Assembly: GCA_963746175.1 (NCBI GenBank) | Contig: CAVVAH010000008.1 | Location: 310,001-374,000 of the forward strand | Direction of reading: 5' to 3' | DNA length: 64,000 bases | From: CAVVAH01 sp963746175 | GTDB lineage: Bacteria; Actinomycetota; Actinomycetes; JACCUZ01 | Part shown: one piece after another, positions 25,218 to 34,015 of the stretch | Numbering within the stretch: the first letter of the stretch is position 1 | Layout: the number at the start of each line of letters is the position of its first letter | The notes under the pieces: generated by a model | What the model was told of the DNA's origin: nothing | Databases searched by the model: none | Seen by the model: only the letters and a program-made list of their open reading frames with translations | Program-made: the position numbers and the translations under genes

Positions 25218-26942
25218 TCAGGTGCAGACAGCGCCTGCGGCGGCGGAGCCGACCAGCTTGGTGTACTTCGCCAGCACGCCGGAGGTGTACACCGGCGGCA
25301 GCGGCTGCCACCCCGTGCGCCGCCCGTCCAGCTCGTCCTCGTCGACGAGCAGGTCGAGGGTCATCGCCGCGACGTCCAGCCGGATCCGGTCGCCGTCGCG
25401 GACCAGCGCGACCGGACCGCCGTCGACCGCCTCCGGGGCCACGTGCCCGACGCAGAGCCCGGTCGTCCCGCCGGAGAACCGGCCGTCGGTGAGCAGCAGG
25501 ACGTCCTTGCCGAGCCCGGCGCCCTTGATCGCCGCCGTGATGGCGAGCATCTCGCGCATGCCGGGCCCGCCCTTGGGCCCCTCGTAGCGGATGACCACCA
25601 CGTCGCCGGCGGCGATGGTGCCGTCGGCGAGGGCGTCCATCGCCGCCCGCTCGCGGTCGAACACCCGCGCAGTGCCCTCGAAGACGTCGGCGTCGAAGCC
25701 GGCCGTCTTCACGACGGCGCCGTCCGGGGCGAGGCTGCCCCGCAGGATCGTCAGGCCCCCGGTGGCGTGGACCGGCTCCGACATGGCCCGCAGGACCTTG
25801 CCGTCGACGTCGGGAGGGGCGATGTCGGCAAGGTTCTCGGCCATCGTCCGGCCGGTGACCGTGAGGACGTCGCCGTGCAGCAGCCCGGCGTCGAGCAGGG
25901 CCCGCATGACCACCGGGACGCCGCCGACCCGGTCGACGTCGGTCATGACGTACTGGCCGAACGGCTTGACGTCGGCCAGGTGTGGCACCTTCGCGCCGAT
26001 CCGGCGGAAGTCGTCGAGCTCGAGGGCCACGTCCGCCTCGTAGGCGATGGCGAGCAGGTGCAGGACGGCGTTGGTCGAGCCGCCGAACGCCATCACGACG
26101 GCGATGGCGTTCTCGAACGCCTCCTTGACCATGACGTCGCGGGCCGTGATGCCGCGGCGCAGCATCTCGACCACCGCCTCGCCGGACCGCCGGGCGAAGC
26201 CGTCACGCCGCCGGTCGGTGGCCGGCGGCGCCGCGCTGCCGGGCAGCGACATGCCCAGCGCCTCGGCGGCGCTGGCCATCGTGTTGGCCGTGTACATGCC
26301 GCCGCAGGCGCCCTCGCCCGGGCAGATCGCCCGCTCGATCGCGTCGACGTCCTCGCGGCTCATCAGGCCCCTGGCGCAGGCACCGACCGCCTCGAAAGCG
26401 TCGATGATCGTGACCTGCCGCTCGGTGCCGTCGGACATCTTGGCGATACCGGGCAGGATCGTCCCGGCGTAGAGGAACACGCTGGCCAGGTCGAGCCGGG
26501 CGGCGGCCATGAGCATGCCGGGCAGCGACTTGTCGCAGCCCGCGAGCAGGACCGACCCGTCCAGGCGCTCGGCCTGCATGACCACCTCGACCGAGTCGGC
26601 GATGACCTCCCGGGACACCAGCGAGAAGTGCATCCCCTCGTGGCCCATCGAGATGCCGTCGGAGACCGAGATCGTGCCGAACTCCAGCGGGTAGCCGCCG
26701 GCCGCGTGCACGCCGTCCTTGGCCGCCTTCGCGAGCCGGTCCAGGGACAGGTTGCAGGGGGTGATCTCGTTCCAGGACGAGGCCACCCCGATCTGCGGCT
26801 TGGCGAAGTCGTCGTCGCCCATCCCGACGGCTCGGAGCATGCCGCGGGCGGCCGCCTTCTCGAGGCCGTCGGTCACGTCCCGGGAGCGGGGCTTGATATC
26901 CGGCTGAGAAACGGATCCGTCCGTGGTGGAATGCGTCGGCAC
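25218..26942 (-). CDS. ilvD: Dihydroxy-acid dehydratase
   Basis: An Fe-S dehydratase that forms the 2-oxo acids for Val and Ile. The 574-residue protein shows the cluster cysteines in ITPCNLSLDR, LLAGCDKSLPGM and GEGACGGMYTANTMASAAE, and the C-terminal TDGRFSGGTTGLCVGHV with the catalytic Ser in GGTT context. The GTG start at 26942 (VPTHSTTDGSVSQPDIKPRS) is the only one that gives the family N-terminus. Single gene, apart from ilvBNC, and no attenuator was found upstream. Intact. Confidence 0.96.
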   Translation of the reverse strand: MPTHSTTDGSVSQPDIKPRSRDVTDGLEKAAARGMLRAVGMGDDDFAKPQIGVASSWNEITPCNLSLDRLAKAAKDGVHAAGGYPLEFGTISVSDGISMGHEGMHFSLVSREVIADSVEVVMQAERLDGSVLLAGCDKSLPGMLMAAARLDLASVFLYAGTILPGIAKMSDGTERQVTIIDAFEAVGACARGLMSREDVDAIERAICPGEGACGGMYTANTMASAAEALGMSLPGSAAPPATDRRRDGFARRSGEAVVEMLRRGITARDVMVKEAFENAIAVVMAFGGSTNAVLHLLAIAYEADVALELDDFRRIGAKVPHLADVKPFGQYVMTDVDRVGGVPVVMRALLDAGLLHGDVLTVTGRTMAENLADIAPPDVDGKVLRAMSEPVHATGGLTILRGSLAPDGAVVKTAGFDADVFEGTARVFDRERAAMDALADGTIAAGDVVVIRYEGPKGGPGMREMLAITAAIKGAGLGKDVLLLTDGRFSGGTTGLCVGHVAPEAVDGGPVALVRDGDRIRLDVAAMTLDLLVDEDELDGRRTGWQPLPPVYTSGVLAKYTKLVGSAAAGAVCT

Positions 26943-27160
26943 GCCCTGATGCTGCCACTGTCGGTGACCTCGCGCGGGCCGTGTCCCGGCCCACGAGATC
27001 ACCGGAGGGGGCCGCCGCCAGCGGTCTCCGGCGAGCGTCACCAGTGGGTCGCAACCGGGCTGCAAGCGCGCTGCCGTCCACTGGGGTGGGGACAACCCCA
27101 CCAGGGACCAGGCGGCTGGCTCCCTGGCACGGACGCGGCGGAAGACGGAGGCTCAGGGAC

Positions 27161-27997
27161 ATGACGACGTGCGAGCTCGGCGCCCGGGCAGGAGCCCGGC
27201 TGCCGTCGACCGCCGGCCGGCCCCGACGCTGGCTGCGCGAGGTCGGGCTGCTGGCCCTGCTGTACGTCGCGTACAGCGCGGCGCGCCTCCTCGGCGACGC
27301 CACCATGCCGACCGCGCTCGCCCACGCCCGTGACCTGCTCGCCGTCGAGCGGCTGCTGCACCTGGACATCGAGGGCCCGGCCAACGCCGCCCTCCAGGCG
27401 GTCCCACCGCTCGCTCTCGCGGCGAGCTACTGGTACTCGCTGCTGCACTACGTCGTGACGCCGGCCGTCATGATCTGGGCCTACCGCAGCCACCACAGCC
27501 ACTACCGCCACGTCCGGGACTCCCTCGTGGTGGGCTCCGCCATCGGGCTGGTCGGCTTCACGCTGGTGCCGATGGCTCCGCCGCGGATGCTGCCGGGCTT
27601 CGTCGACACCCTCGCCAGCACCGCCAGCCTCGGCTGGTGGGGCAGCGACGCCAGCGCCCCACGCGGGCTCGGCGAGCTCACCAACCAGCTCGCGGCGATG
27701 CCGTCGCTGCACGTCGGCTGGGCCGTCTGGGTCGCCTGGGTCGTCTACCGGCTGGCCCGTCGTCGGTGGGTCCGGCTGCTGGGCGTCGCCTACCCGGTCG
27801 TGACGACGCTGGTCGTCGTCTCGACGGCCAACCACTACCTGCTCGACGCGGTCGCGGGCGCGGTCGTCGTCGCGGTGGGCATCCGGCTGGCCCGGACCTG
27901 GGCACCGGAGCCGGTGCCCGCGACCGCCGCGGCACCCGTCGGCGCGTTCGAGGGCGACGTGACCGAGCCGGCCGCAGCGCTCTCCCGCGCAGCCTGA
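27161..27997 (+). CDS. PAP2-superfamily (Aur1/Ipt1-like) membrane phosphatase or transferase
   Basis: A 278-residue protein with about six helices. It carries the two key motifs of the PAP2-C / inositolphosphotransferase-like group: AAMPSLHVGWAVW near residue 178 (catalytic His) and TANHYLLDAVAG near residue 222 (His and Asp). The early YWYSLLHYVVTP helix is also typical. Such proteins hydrolyse or transfer phosphorylated lipid headgroups, but the substrate cannot be fixed. Starts with ATG at 27161; the 218 bp upstream, shared with ilvD, show no clear signal. Confidence 0.82.
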   Translation: MTTCELGARAGARLPSTAGRPRRWLREVGLLALLYVAYSAARLLGDATMPTALAHARDLLAVERLLHLDIEGPANAALQAVPPLALAASYWYSLLHYVVTPAVMIWAYRSHHSHYRHVRDSLVVGSAIGLVGFTLVPMAPPRMLPGFVDTLASTASLGWWGSDASAPRGLGELTNQLAAMPSLHVGWAVWVAWVVYRLARRRWVRLLGVAYPVVTTLVVVSTANHYLLDAVAGAVVVAVGIRLARTWAPEPVPATAAAPVGAFEGDVTEPAAALSRAA

Positions 27998-28011
27998 CCG
28001 CGCCGCGCCCG

Positions 28012-28287
28012 TCAGCCCCCGGCGACCGAGGGCAGGACCACGACCTGGGCACCGGCCGGCACCGGCGTGTCCAGGCCCTGCGCGTCCCGGACGTCGGTGT
28101 CGCCGACGTAGACGTTGACGAACCGGCGCAGGTCGCCGCGCTCGTCACGCAGCCGGCGACCCAGCGCCGGGTGCTCCGTGGTCAGCGCCTCGAGGACCTC
28201 GCCGACCGTCGCGCCCTCGACCCCGACCTCGTGCGCGCCGCCCGCGTGCGGGCGCAGCACGCCCGGGAGGACCACGGTGACCGGCAC
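28012..28287 (-). CDS. MoaD/ThiS-family ubiquitin-like protein
   Basis: A 91-residue beta-grasp protein ending in GG (LPSVAGG), the diglycine end needed for thiocarboxylate formation. Other family features are VTVVLPGVLRPHAGG at the start and VNVYVGDTDVRD in the middle. It lies 2 bp after the beta-propeller gene and is co-transcribed. No ThiF/MoeB activator or molybdopterin gene is nearby, so a sulfur-carrier role in a dedicated pathway is inferred only. Confidence 0.85.
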   Translation of the reverse strand: MPVTVVLPGVLRPHAGGAHEVGVEGATVGEVLEALTTEHPALGRRLRDERGDLRRFVNVYVGDTDVRDAQGLDTPVPAGAQVVVLPSVAGG

Positions 28288-28289
28288 GG

Positions 28290-29381
28290 TCAGCCCACCG
28301 TCGCGGCGCGGACGCAGAGGACGTCCGGCAGGTCCCGGGCGAGCGCCGACCAGGAGTCGCCCTCGTCATGGCTGGCGAAGACGCTGCCGGTGCGGGTGCC
28401 GACGTAGACGCCCGTGGTGTCGGCGTCGTCGGCGCACATGGCGTCGCGCAGGACGGCGCCGTAGAAGTCCTGCTGCGGGAGACCGTCGGTGAGCGCCTCC
28501 CAGGACACGCCCTCGTCGAGGGTGCGGTAGACGCGGGCCTTGCCCTCGGGTGGCAGGCGCTCGCTGTCGGCCACGAGCGGGAAGTAGTACGCCGCACCGG
28601 GGCGCCGGGGGTGCGCCACCACGGGGAAGCCGAAGTCGGAGGGCAGACCCTCGGCGACGGAGATCCAGGAGCTGCCGGCGTCGTCGCTGCGGTAGACGCC
28701 GTGGTGGTTCTGCGCCCACAGCTGGTCGGGCCTGGCCCGGTTGAAGTCGACCTTGTGCACGCACTGACCGAACTCCGGCCACGGGTCGGGGAAGAAATAG
28801 GCCTTGATGCCCTTGTTGGCCGGCTCCCAGGACCCGCCGCCGTCGCTGCTGCGGTAGTAGCCGCCGGTGGACATCGCCACCGAGATCCGGGCCGGGTCGG
28901 TGGGGTGCGGCAGCACGGTGTGGGCCGCCTGGCCGCCGAAGCCGGCTCCCCACTGCTCCCGGTGCGGGTGGTCCCACAGTCCGCGGACCAGCTCGAACGT
29001 CTCGCCGCGGTCCTCCGAGCGCCACAGCGCGGACGGCTCGCTGCCCGCCCACACGACGTCCGGCTGGTCCTCCGGGGCAGGGGCCAGGGCCCAGTAGCGC
29101 TTGAGCGCGGCACCGGTGTCGGCCGGGAAGCGGCCGGCGCCCTCGGGGGTCTCCTGCCAGCTCGCGCCGAGGTCGTCGGACCGGAACACCGACGGGCCCC
29201 AGTGCTCGCTGTCGGCGCTGACGAGCAGCCGGGTGCGGCCGCCGCGGGTGTCGAGCGCCACGGCGTAGACCGCGTTCATGACGAACGACGGGCCCTCGAC
29301 CTGCCAGGTGCGGCGGTCGTCGTCGCTTCGGGCGGTCCACAGCCCCTTGCGGGTGCCGACGAGCAGCAGGGTGGTGGACAT
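28290..29381 (-). CDS. BNR/sialidase-like beta-propeller protein
   Basis: A 363-residue protein with repeated Asp-box motifs (S-x-D-x-G-x-x-W): SDDLGASWQET, SEDRGETFELV, SSDGGGSWEPA, SDDAGSSWISV, TLDEGVSWEAL, SHDEGDSWSAL. They define a six-bladed sialidase/Vps10-like propeller. There is no signal peptide, so it is cytoplasmic. Sialidase catalytic arginines are not evident, so the annotation 'exo-alpha-sialidase' would overstate it. It forms a tight pair with the MoaD-like gene. Confidence 0.8.
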   Translation of the reverse strand: MSTTLLLVGTRKGLWTARSDDDRRTWQVEGPSFVMNAVYAVALDTRGGRTRLLVSADSEHWGPSVFRSDDLGASWQETPEGAGRFPADTGAALKRYWALAPAPEDQPDVVWAGSEPSALWRSEDRGETFELVRGLWDHPHREQWGAGFGGQAAHTVLPHPTDPARISVAMSTGGYYRSSDGGGSWEPANKGIKAYFFPDPWPEFGQCVHKVDFNRARPDQLWAQNHHGVYRSDDAGSSWISVAEGLPSDFGFPVVAHPRRPGAAYYFPLVADSERLPPEGKARVYRTLDEGVSWEALTDGLPQQDFYGAVLRDAMCADDADTTGVYVGTRTGSVFASHDEGDSWSALARDLPDVLCVRAATVG

Positions 29382-29440
29382 GCGTCTCCCTCGTCCGGTG
29401 TCGGGTCTGTCCTACACCAGACCCGGGACAGCCCGGGAAG

Positions 29441-30727
29441 TCATCGGTCCGTGGCCAGCGCGAGGGGGTCGTCGAGCGGACCGGCCGGCAGGGTGGTGGT
29501 CATCAGCTCGTGGCCGCTCTCGTCCAGGACGGTGACCACCGCGCCCCGCGCGGTCGGCGGGTTCGGTCCGGGCTCGACCACCGGCGCGACGCCGTTCTCG
29601 CCGATCGGCAGTCGCGCCTCGCGCCCGGGGCGCTGGTAGACCAGCGTCCCCGGACCGGTCGGGACCAGCACGAACGTCGGGTCCTGGTCCGTGAACGGCT
29701 CCAGCAGCCAGGGCGCCGCGTCCGGGTCGGCCACCGGCAGGGCCCGCACACCGGCGACGAACCCGTGGTCGTCCTGCTCGCCGACGAGCGCCCGGAGCCG
29801 GACGCCGTCCGGCCGGTCGACCAGCACCAGGGCCAGCCGACGCTGCTTCCACGGCGTCCCGCTCCAGACCACCCGCAGCGTCGACTCCTCGAAGTCGACC
29901 AGCTCCGACAGCGTGCCTCGCAGCGCGTCCACGAGCAGCGGCGTGCGCGGCCCGGCGTAGTCGGCGGCACCCACGCCGTCCACGTCGAGCACCGTCGGGG
30001 CGAGCAACCCGTTCTGCAGCGGGACCAGACGCGGGCTCGCGGTGACTCCCGGGGCGAACGCGCGGACGGCGATCGACGGGTCGGCGACGGGACCGAGCTG
30101 CGCCACCGACACGCCGTCGGCGCTGCGGAACGTCCGCCAGCGACGGCTGGGCTCGCCGGTCCGGCCGTCGAAGTCCACCACCGGTGAGGCCTGGAACCGC
30201 ACCGGGCCGGGCCGGGCGAGCAGGACGGCGACGACATTGCCGTCCCCCGCACGAACGGCCCACGTGACCAGGTCGTCCGGCGCGGAGACGACGCCGGCAT
30301 CGGAGATCCAGCCGTCGGCCGTCTCGGCGCCCGGCGGCACGGAGAGGCCCTGGACGTCGGTGCCGGCGCCGGCGTCGGTGCCGGTGAGGACAAGCTTGCT
30401 GCCGTCGGGCAGCCGGCCGGCGAAGTAGACCCGGGCGACGTCGGGCCGGTCCTGCCGGATCCGGCGTACGGCGTCGAAGACGAACGTCTCGTCGTCCGCC
30501 AGGTCGCCGCGGGCGTCCCAGGCGACGTTGCCGCTCGGCTGCGGCCGTGACGACGCCGGGGTCGGCGGGGGCGGCTCGCCGTGGAGAGCGAGGTCGGGGC
30601 GGGCCACCGCGAGGACCGCACCGGCGGCGACCAGCGCCGCCGCCCACCCGAGGCGTCGGCGGCCCGGGGTGCCGTGCTCCCGCTCGTCGCCCGCGACGAG
30701 CTGGTCGTCGCGCGGCCGTGGTGCCAC
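29441..30727 (-). CDS. Membrane-anchored protein of unknown function
   Basis: About 428 residues from GTG 30727 (VAPRPRDDQLVAGDERE). One N-terminal helix (WAAALVAAGAVLAVA) anchors a large external domain rich in beta strands and containing almost no Cys. Segments such as VYFAGRLPDGSKLVLTGTDAG and QPGREARLPIGENGVAP suggest propeller-like blades, but no named domain is recognised. The start is uncertain because no good ribosome site is seen. A longer frame running through 32491 is an artefact of overlap with the next genes. Confidence 0.6.
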   Translation of the reverse strand: MAPRPRDDQLVAGDEREHGTPGRRRLGWAAALVAAGAVLAVARPDLALHGEPPPPTPASSRPQPSGNVAWDARGDLADDETFVFDAVRRIRQDRPDVARVYFAGRLPDGSKLVLTGTDAGAGTDVQGLSVPPGAETADGWISDAGVVSAPDDLVTWAVRAGDGNVVAVLLARPGPVRFQASPVVDFDGRTGEPSRRWRTFRSADGVSVAQLGPVADPSIAVRAFAPGVTASPRLVPLQNGLLAPTVLDVDGVGAADYAGPRTPLLVDALRGTLSELVDFEESTLRVVWSGTPWKQRRLALVLVDRPDGVRLRALVGEQDDHGFVAGVRALPVADPDAAPWLLEPFTDQDPTFVLVPTGPGTLVYQRPGREARLPIGENGVAPVVEPGPNPPTARGAVVTVLDESGHELMTTTLPAGPLDDPLALATDR

Positions 30728-30741
30728 AGCCGGAGGGTACG

Positions 30742-31644
30742 TCAGTACGTCGAGGTGATGACGTTCGCGAGCGGCTCCCCCGCGACGTACCGGCGTACCT
30801 GCGCCTCGACGAGCCGTCGTGCCCGGGGCAGGAACGCGCTGGTGTCGCCGCCCACGTGCGGGCTGATCAGGACTCCGGGGCAGCTCCACAACGGGTGGTC
30901 CGGCGGCAGCGGCTCGGGGTCGGTCACGTCGAGGGCGGCACGCAGCCTTCCGGTGGACACCTCCGCGACCAGGTCGTCGGTCACGACCACCGGTCCGCGG
31001 GCGACGTTGACGACGAGGGCGCCGTCGGGCAGCGCGGCCAGGAACGCGGCGTCGACCAGTCCACGGGTCTCGTCGGTCATCGGGACCGTGAGCACCACGA
31101 CCTCGGCCCACGGCAGCAGGTCGCCCAGTGCCTCGAACGGCTCGACGCCGTCCCGGGCGGTGCGCGCCACCCGGCGAACGTGACACTCGAACCCGGCAAG
31201 CCGCGCCTCGACTGCTGCGCCCACCGAGCCGTAGCCGACGAGCAGCACCCGCCGGTCGGCCAGCGACGGCCGGGTGTCGTGCGCCCACTCGCCGTGCCGG
31301 GCCGCGCGCACGTGGTCCGGGATGCCGCGCTGCGAGGCCAGCACGAGCGCGACGGCGAGCTCGGCGGTCGACGCGTCGTGCACCCCGCGGGCGTTGCACA
31401 GCGTCACGCCGTCGGGCACGTGCGGCCGGACGTCGTCGACGCCGGCCGTGAGGGTCTGGGCCACGCGCAGCGACGGCAGGCCGGCCATCAGCCTGGCGGG
31501 TCCCGGTCCGGCCATGTACGGCAGCACGAACAGCTCCACCGGGCTCTCCGGCGGATCGCCCCGGCCGTCCCAGACGTCCACCTCGACGCCGTCCGGCAGG
31601 ACGAGCGAGTCCGGCCAGTCGGCGTACGGCACCCAGAGCCTCAC
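30742..31644 (-). CDS. D-2-hydroxyacid dehydrogenase family protein
   Basis: A 300-residue NAD(P)-dependent oxidoreductase. It has the dinucleotide motif VLLVGYGSVGAAVEARLAGF near residue 135, the catalytic Arg in NVARGPVVV, the Asp/Glu pair region (LDVTDPEPLPPDHPLW) and the catalytic His in ISPHVGGDT. The GTG start overlaps the patatin stop (GTGA). Short among the family, lacking an extended substrate domain. The substrate is unknown; glyoxylate/hydroxypyruvate-type is possible. Confidence 0.85.
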   Translation of the reverse strand: MRLWVPYADWPDSLVLPDGVEVDVWDGRGDPPESPVELFVLPYMAGPGPARLMAGLPSLRVAQTLTAGVDDVRPHVPDGVTLCNARGVHDASTAELAVALVLASQRGIPDHVRAARHGEWAHDTRPSLADRRVLLVGYGSVGAAVEARLAGFECHVRRVARTARDGVEPFEALGDLLPWAEVVVLTVPMTDETRGLVDAAFLAALPDGALVVNVARGPVVVTDDLVAEVSTGRLRAALDVTDPEPLPPDHPLWSCPGVLISPHVGGDTSAFLPRARRLVEAQVRRYVAGEPLANVITSTY

Positions 31645-32687
31645 GCGCCGCTGTCCTCGAAGCCGCGACAGGTCCTGAGGTACGCCGGCCAGTCCCAGCC
31701 GGCCAGGAAGTCGCCGGCGGCCTGGTGGCCGGCCAGCAGCAGCTGCTCCTGCTGCTCGTCGGTGATGCCGAAGTCGACGGGCGAGATGCCGCCGGTGTCG
31801 ACGAACACGCTGCGCGCCTGCACGCACGGGTCGTCGATGTGCTGCGCGTCGCAGGCCTCGAGCATGGTCTCGACGAGCGACAGCGCCAGGGACACGGTGC
31901 CCCGGACCTCGGTGGTGCTGGCCCGGCCGTCCGGCCGCATCGACAGCCGGACGCCGAAGGTCGGCCAGCGCGGCGGCCGCCCGTCGGTGCGGTCGAAGAC
32001 GGCCACCGGGAAGTTCGACAGCACGCCGCCGTCGACCAGGGTCGACACCTGCGGCCCCTCGGGGCCGTGCGACCGGAGGGTGACCGGCTCGAAGAAGAAA
32101 GGGATCGAGGCCGAGGCACGCACGGCGTCGGCGACCTCCTGCTCGTCGGGGTCGAGACCGTAGAGCCGGTAGTCCCACGGCAGCCGGACGAACCTCTTGC
32201 GCGACACGTCGCTGGCCGTGACCAGCAGCGAGTAGCGCAGGTCCTCGGGCAGGCTGCTGCCCGGGTCGACCTGCCGGAGGTCGCCGAACGTCCGCACGCC
32301 CAGGTCGGCCAGCGCGCCCTTGACCCAGGACCGCAGGTAGTCGCCCTCGAAGACCCCGCCGTCGAACGCCAGCGAGAAGCCGTCGACCAGCCGGGCGAGC
32401 GGCCCGGCGACCCGGCCGACGGCGCCACGGTCGCGGAGCCGCTTGTAGTCGAGGGTGCGGGCGACGTCCTCGAGCCGCTCGACCGGCTCACCCGCTCGCT
32501 GCAGCGCGACGAGGAACGCGCCCACCACCGCGCCGGCCGAGGTCCCCGCGACCCGGGGGAACGTGTAGCCCGCGCGGCTCAGCGTCGCCGCCGCACCGGA
32601 CAGCGCGATGCCCTTGACGCCGCCGCCCTCCAGGACGAGGTCGGCGCGACGCTCTTCGGGGGCCGGTACGCCCGGCGCCGTCGACAT
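31641..32687 (-). CDS. Patatin-like phospholipase
   Basis: A 348-residue serine acylhydrolase. The oxyanion loop LEGGGVKGIALSG is near residues 18-30, the nucleophile is in VAGTSAGAVVGAF near residues 46-58, and the catalytic Asp is in LVDGGVLSNFPV near residue 210, giving a complete Ser-Asp dyad. No signal peptide is present, so it is cytoplasmic. It is coupled by a 4-bp overlap to the hydroxyacid dehydrogenase; whether they share a pathway is not clear. Confidence 0.88.
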   Translation of the reverse strand: MSTAPGVPAPEERRADLVLEGGGVKGIALSGAAATLSRAGYTFPRVAGTSAGAVVGAFLVALQRAGEPVERLEDVARTLDYKRLRDRGAVGRVAGPLARLVDGFSLAFDGGVFEGDYLRSWVKGALADLGVRTFGDLRQVDPGSSLPEDLRYSLLVTASDVSRKRFVRLPWDYRLYGLDPDEQEVADAVRASASIPFFFEPVTLRSHGPEGPQVSTLVDGGVLSNFPVAVFDRTDGRPPRWPTFGVRLSMRPDGRASTTEVRGTVSLALSLVETMLEACDAQHIDDPCVQARSVFVDTGGISPVDFGITDEQQEQLLLAGHQAAGDFLAGWDWPAYLRTCRGFEDSGA

Positions 32688-32761
32688 GAGCCGACCCTAA
32701 CGATCGGGTCACGTCGTACGTCGGGGTGGCGTCGACGCCGTCCACCGGTCAGGCTCGGCCG

Positions 32762-33925
32762 ATGGGACCTCGCCGACCTCCTCGCCGTGGCGGCGTACGC
32801 CGGGCGGGCTCCGCCGTCTCGGCCGCGACGGTCCTGGCGTTGGCGGTCGCGGCCTGCAGCGGGTCGTCGGACGGGACCTCGGACGGTTCGAGCACGCCCG
32901 CCGGCACGACGGGGTCGACCGCGTCGTCGCCCTCGGCCGCTGCGGCGCCGGTCCCGCAACCTCGGGTCGCCGGCGTCGTGGCCACCGGGCTGGACGTGCC
33001 CTGGGGCATCGCGTTCCTGCCGGACGGGTCGGCCCTGGTCACCGAGCGGGACGAGGCGCGCATCGTCCGGGTGACCCCGGCGGGCGACGTGAGCGATGTC
33101 GGTCCGGTCGCCCAGGTGGCCGCCGGCGGCGAGGGCGGGCTGCTCGGGATCGCGCTGTCGCCCTCGTTCGCGGAGGACCGCACGCTGTTCGCGTACTTCA
33201 CGTCGGGCCCGCAGAACGTCGTGGCCCGGCTGGTGCTCGACGATGCCTACCGGATCTCCGACCAGCAGACCGTCTTCGACGGCATCCCGTCCGGGCCGAT
33301 CCACGACGGCGGCCGGATCGCCTTCGGTCCCGACGGCTTCCTCTACGTCGGCACCGGCGAGGCCGGCCGACGGGACCCCGCGCAGGACCCCGACGACCTG
33401 GGCGGCAAGATCCTGCGGATCACGCCGGACGGCGACCCGGCTCCGGGCAACCCGACCGAGGGCTCGCCGGTCTGGACCCTGGGGCACCGCAACGTCCAGG
33501 GCCTGGCATGGGACAGCCGCGGGCGGATGTGGGCCAGCGAGTTCGGCCAGAACACCTGGGACGAGCTGAACCAGATCGTGGCCGGCGACAACTACGGGTG
33601 GCCGGAGGTCGAGGGCCGCAGCGGCGAGAGCAGGTTCCGCGACCCGGTCCGGCAGTGGCACACCGGCGTCGCGTCGCCGAGCGGGATCGCCGTCGCGCAG
33701 GGCTCGGTCTTCATGGCGTCCCTGCGCGGCGAGCGGCTCTGGCAGGTCCCGCTGCTCGCGTCCGGCACCGGCCGGCCGCGCGCCCTGCTGACGCAGCGCT
33801 ACGGGCGCCTGCGCGCGGTGGCCGTCGCACCGGACGGCTCGCTGTGGGTGCTCACCAACAACACCGACGGCCGCGGGTCCCCGCGCCAGAGCGACGACCG
33901 CATCGTCCGGCTCACCTTCCCCTGA
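32762..33925 (+). CDS. PQQ-dependent sugar dehydrogenase-family lipoprotein
   Basis: A 387-residue exported lipoprotein. The signal ends in the lipobox VAAC near residue 34, followed by a Ser/Thr/Gly linker. The GSDH-type propeller shows VPWGIAFLPDGSALVTER, GEGGLLGIALSPSF, DGGRIAFGPDGFLYVGTG, LGGKILRITPDG, GHRNVQGLAWD and NYGWPEVEG, the standard order in aldose dehydrogenases. The His and Arg of the PQQ site fit GHRN, but PQQ synthesis genes are not in the window. Start ATG 32762. Confidence 0.85.
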   Translation: MGPRRPPRRGGVRRAGSAVSAATVLALAVAACSGSSDGTSDGSSTPAGTTGSTASSPSAAAAPVPQPRVAGVVATGLDVPWGIAFLPDGSALVTERDEARIVRVTPAGDVSDVGPVAQVAAGGEGGLLGIALSPSFAEDRTLFAYFTSGPQNVVARLVLDDAYRISDQQTVFDGIPSGPIHDGGRIAFGPDGFLYVGTGEAGRRDPAQDPDDLGGKILRITPDGDPAPGNPTEGSPVWTLGHRNVQGLAWDSRGRMWASEFGQNTWDELNQIVAGDNYGWPEVEGRSGESRFRDPVRQWHTGVASPSGIAVAQGSVFMASLRGERLWQVPLLASGTGRPRALLTQRYGRLRAVAVAPDGSLWVLTNNTDGRGSPRQSDDRIVRLTFP

Positions 33926-33938
33926 CCTCCCGAACCTT

Positions 33939-34003
33939 CCGCCGACTGAAACGTTCGGCAGCCGGTATGTCCGTTCTCGGCTGCGGAGGGTTTCAGCCGG
34001 CGG
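33939..34003. repeat. Two-tier 65-bp palindrome
   Basis: Outer arms CCGCCGACTGAAAC and GTTTCAGCCGGCGG differ at one position. Inner arms GCAGCCG (33958-33964) and CGGCTGC (33978-33984) are perfect. It lies between two plus-strand genes, 14 bp after a stop and 13 bp before a start. It may end the upstream transcript, but the missing T run and the two tiers also fit an interspersed palindromic repeat. Confidence 0.55.
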
Positions 34004-34015
34004 GATCATGGCGCG

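Noticed and set aside
28290..29381. Annotation of the propeller as an exo-alpha-sialidase
   Set aside because: Only Asp-box repeats support it; no catalytic arginine triad or signal peptide is apparent.
29441..32491. 1016-residue minus-strand fusion ORF
   Set aside because: Only its C-terminal 428 residues look like protein; the rest is the wrong frame of the dehydrogenase and patatin genes.
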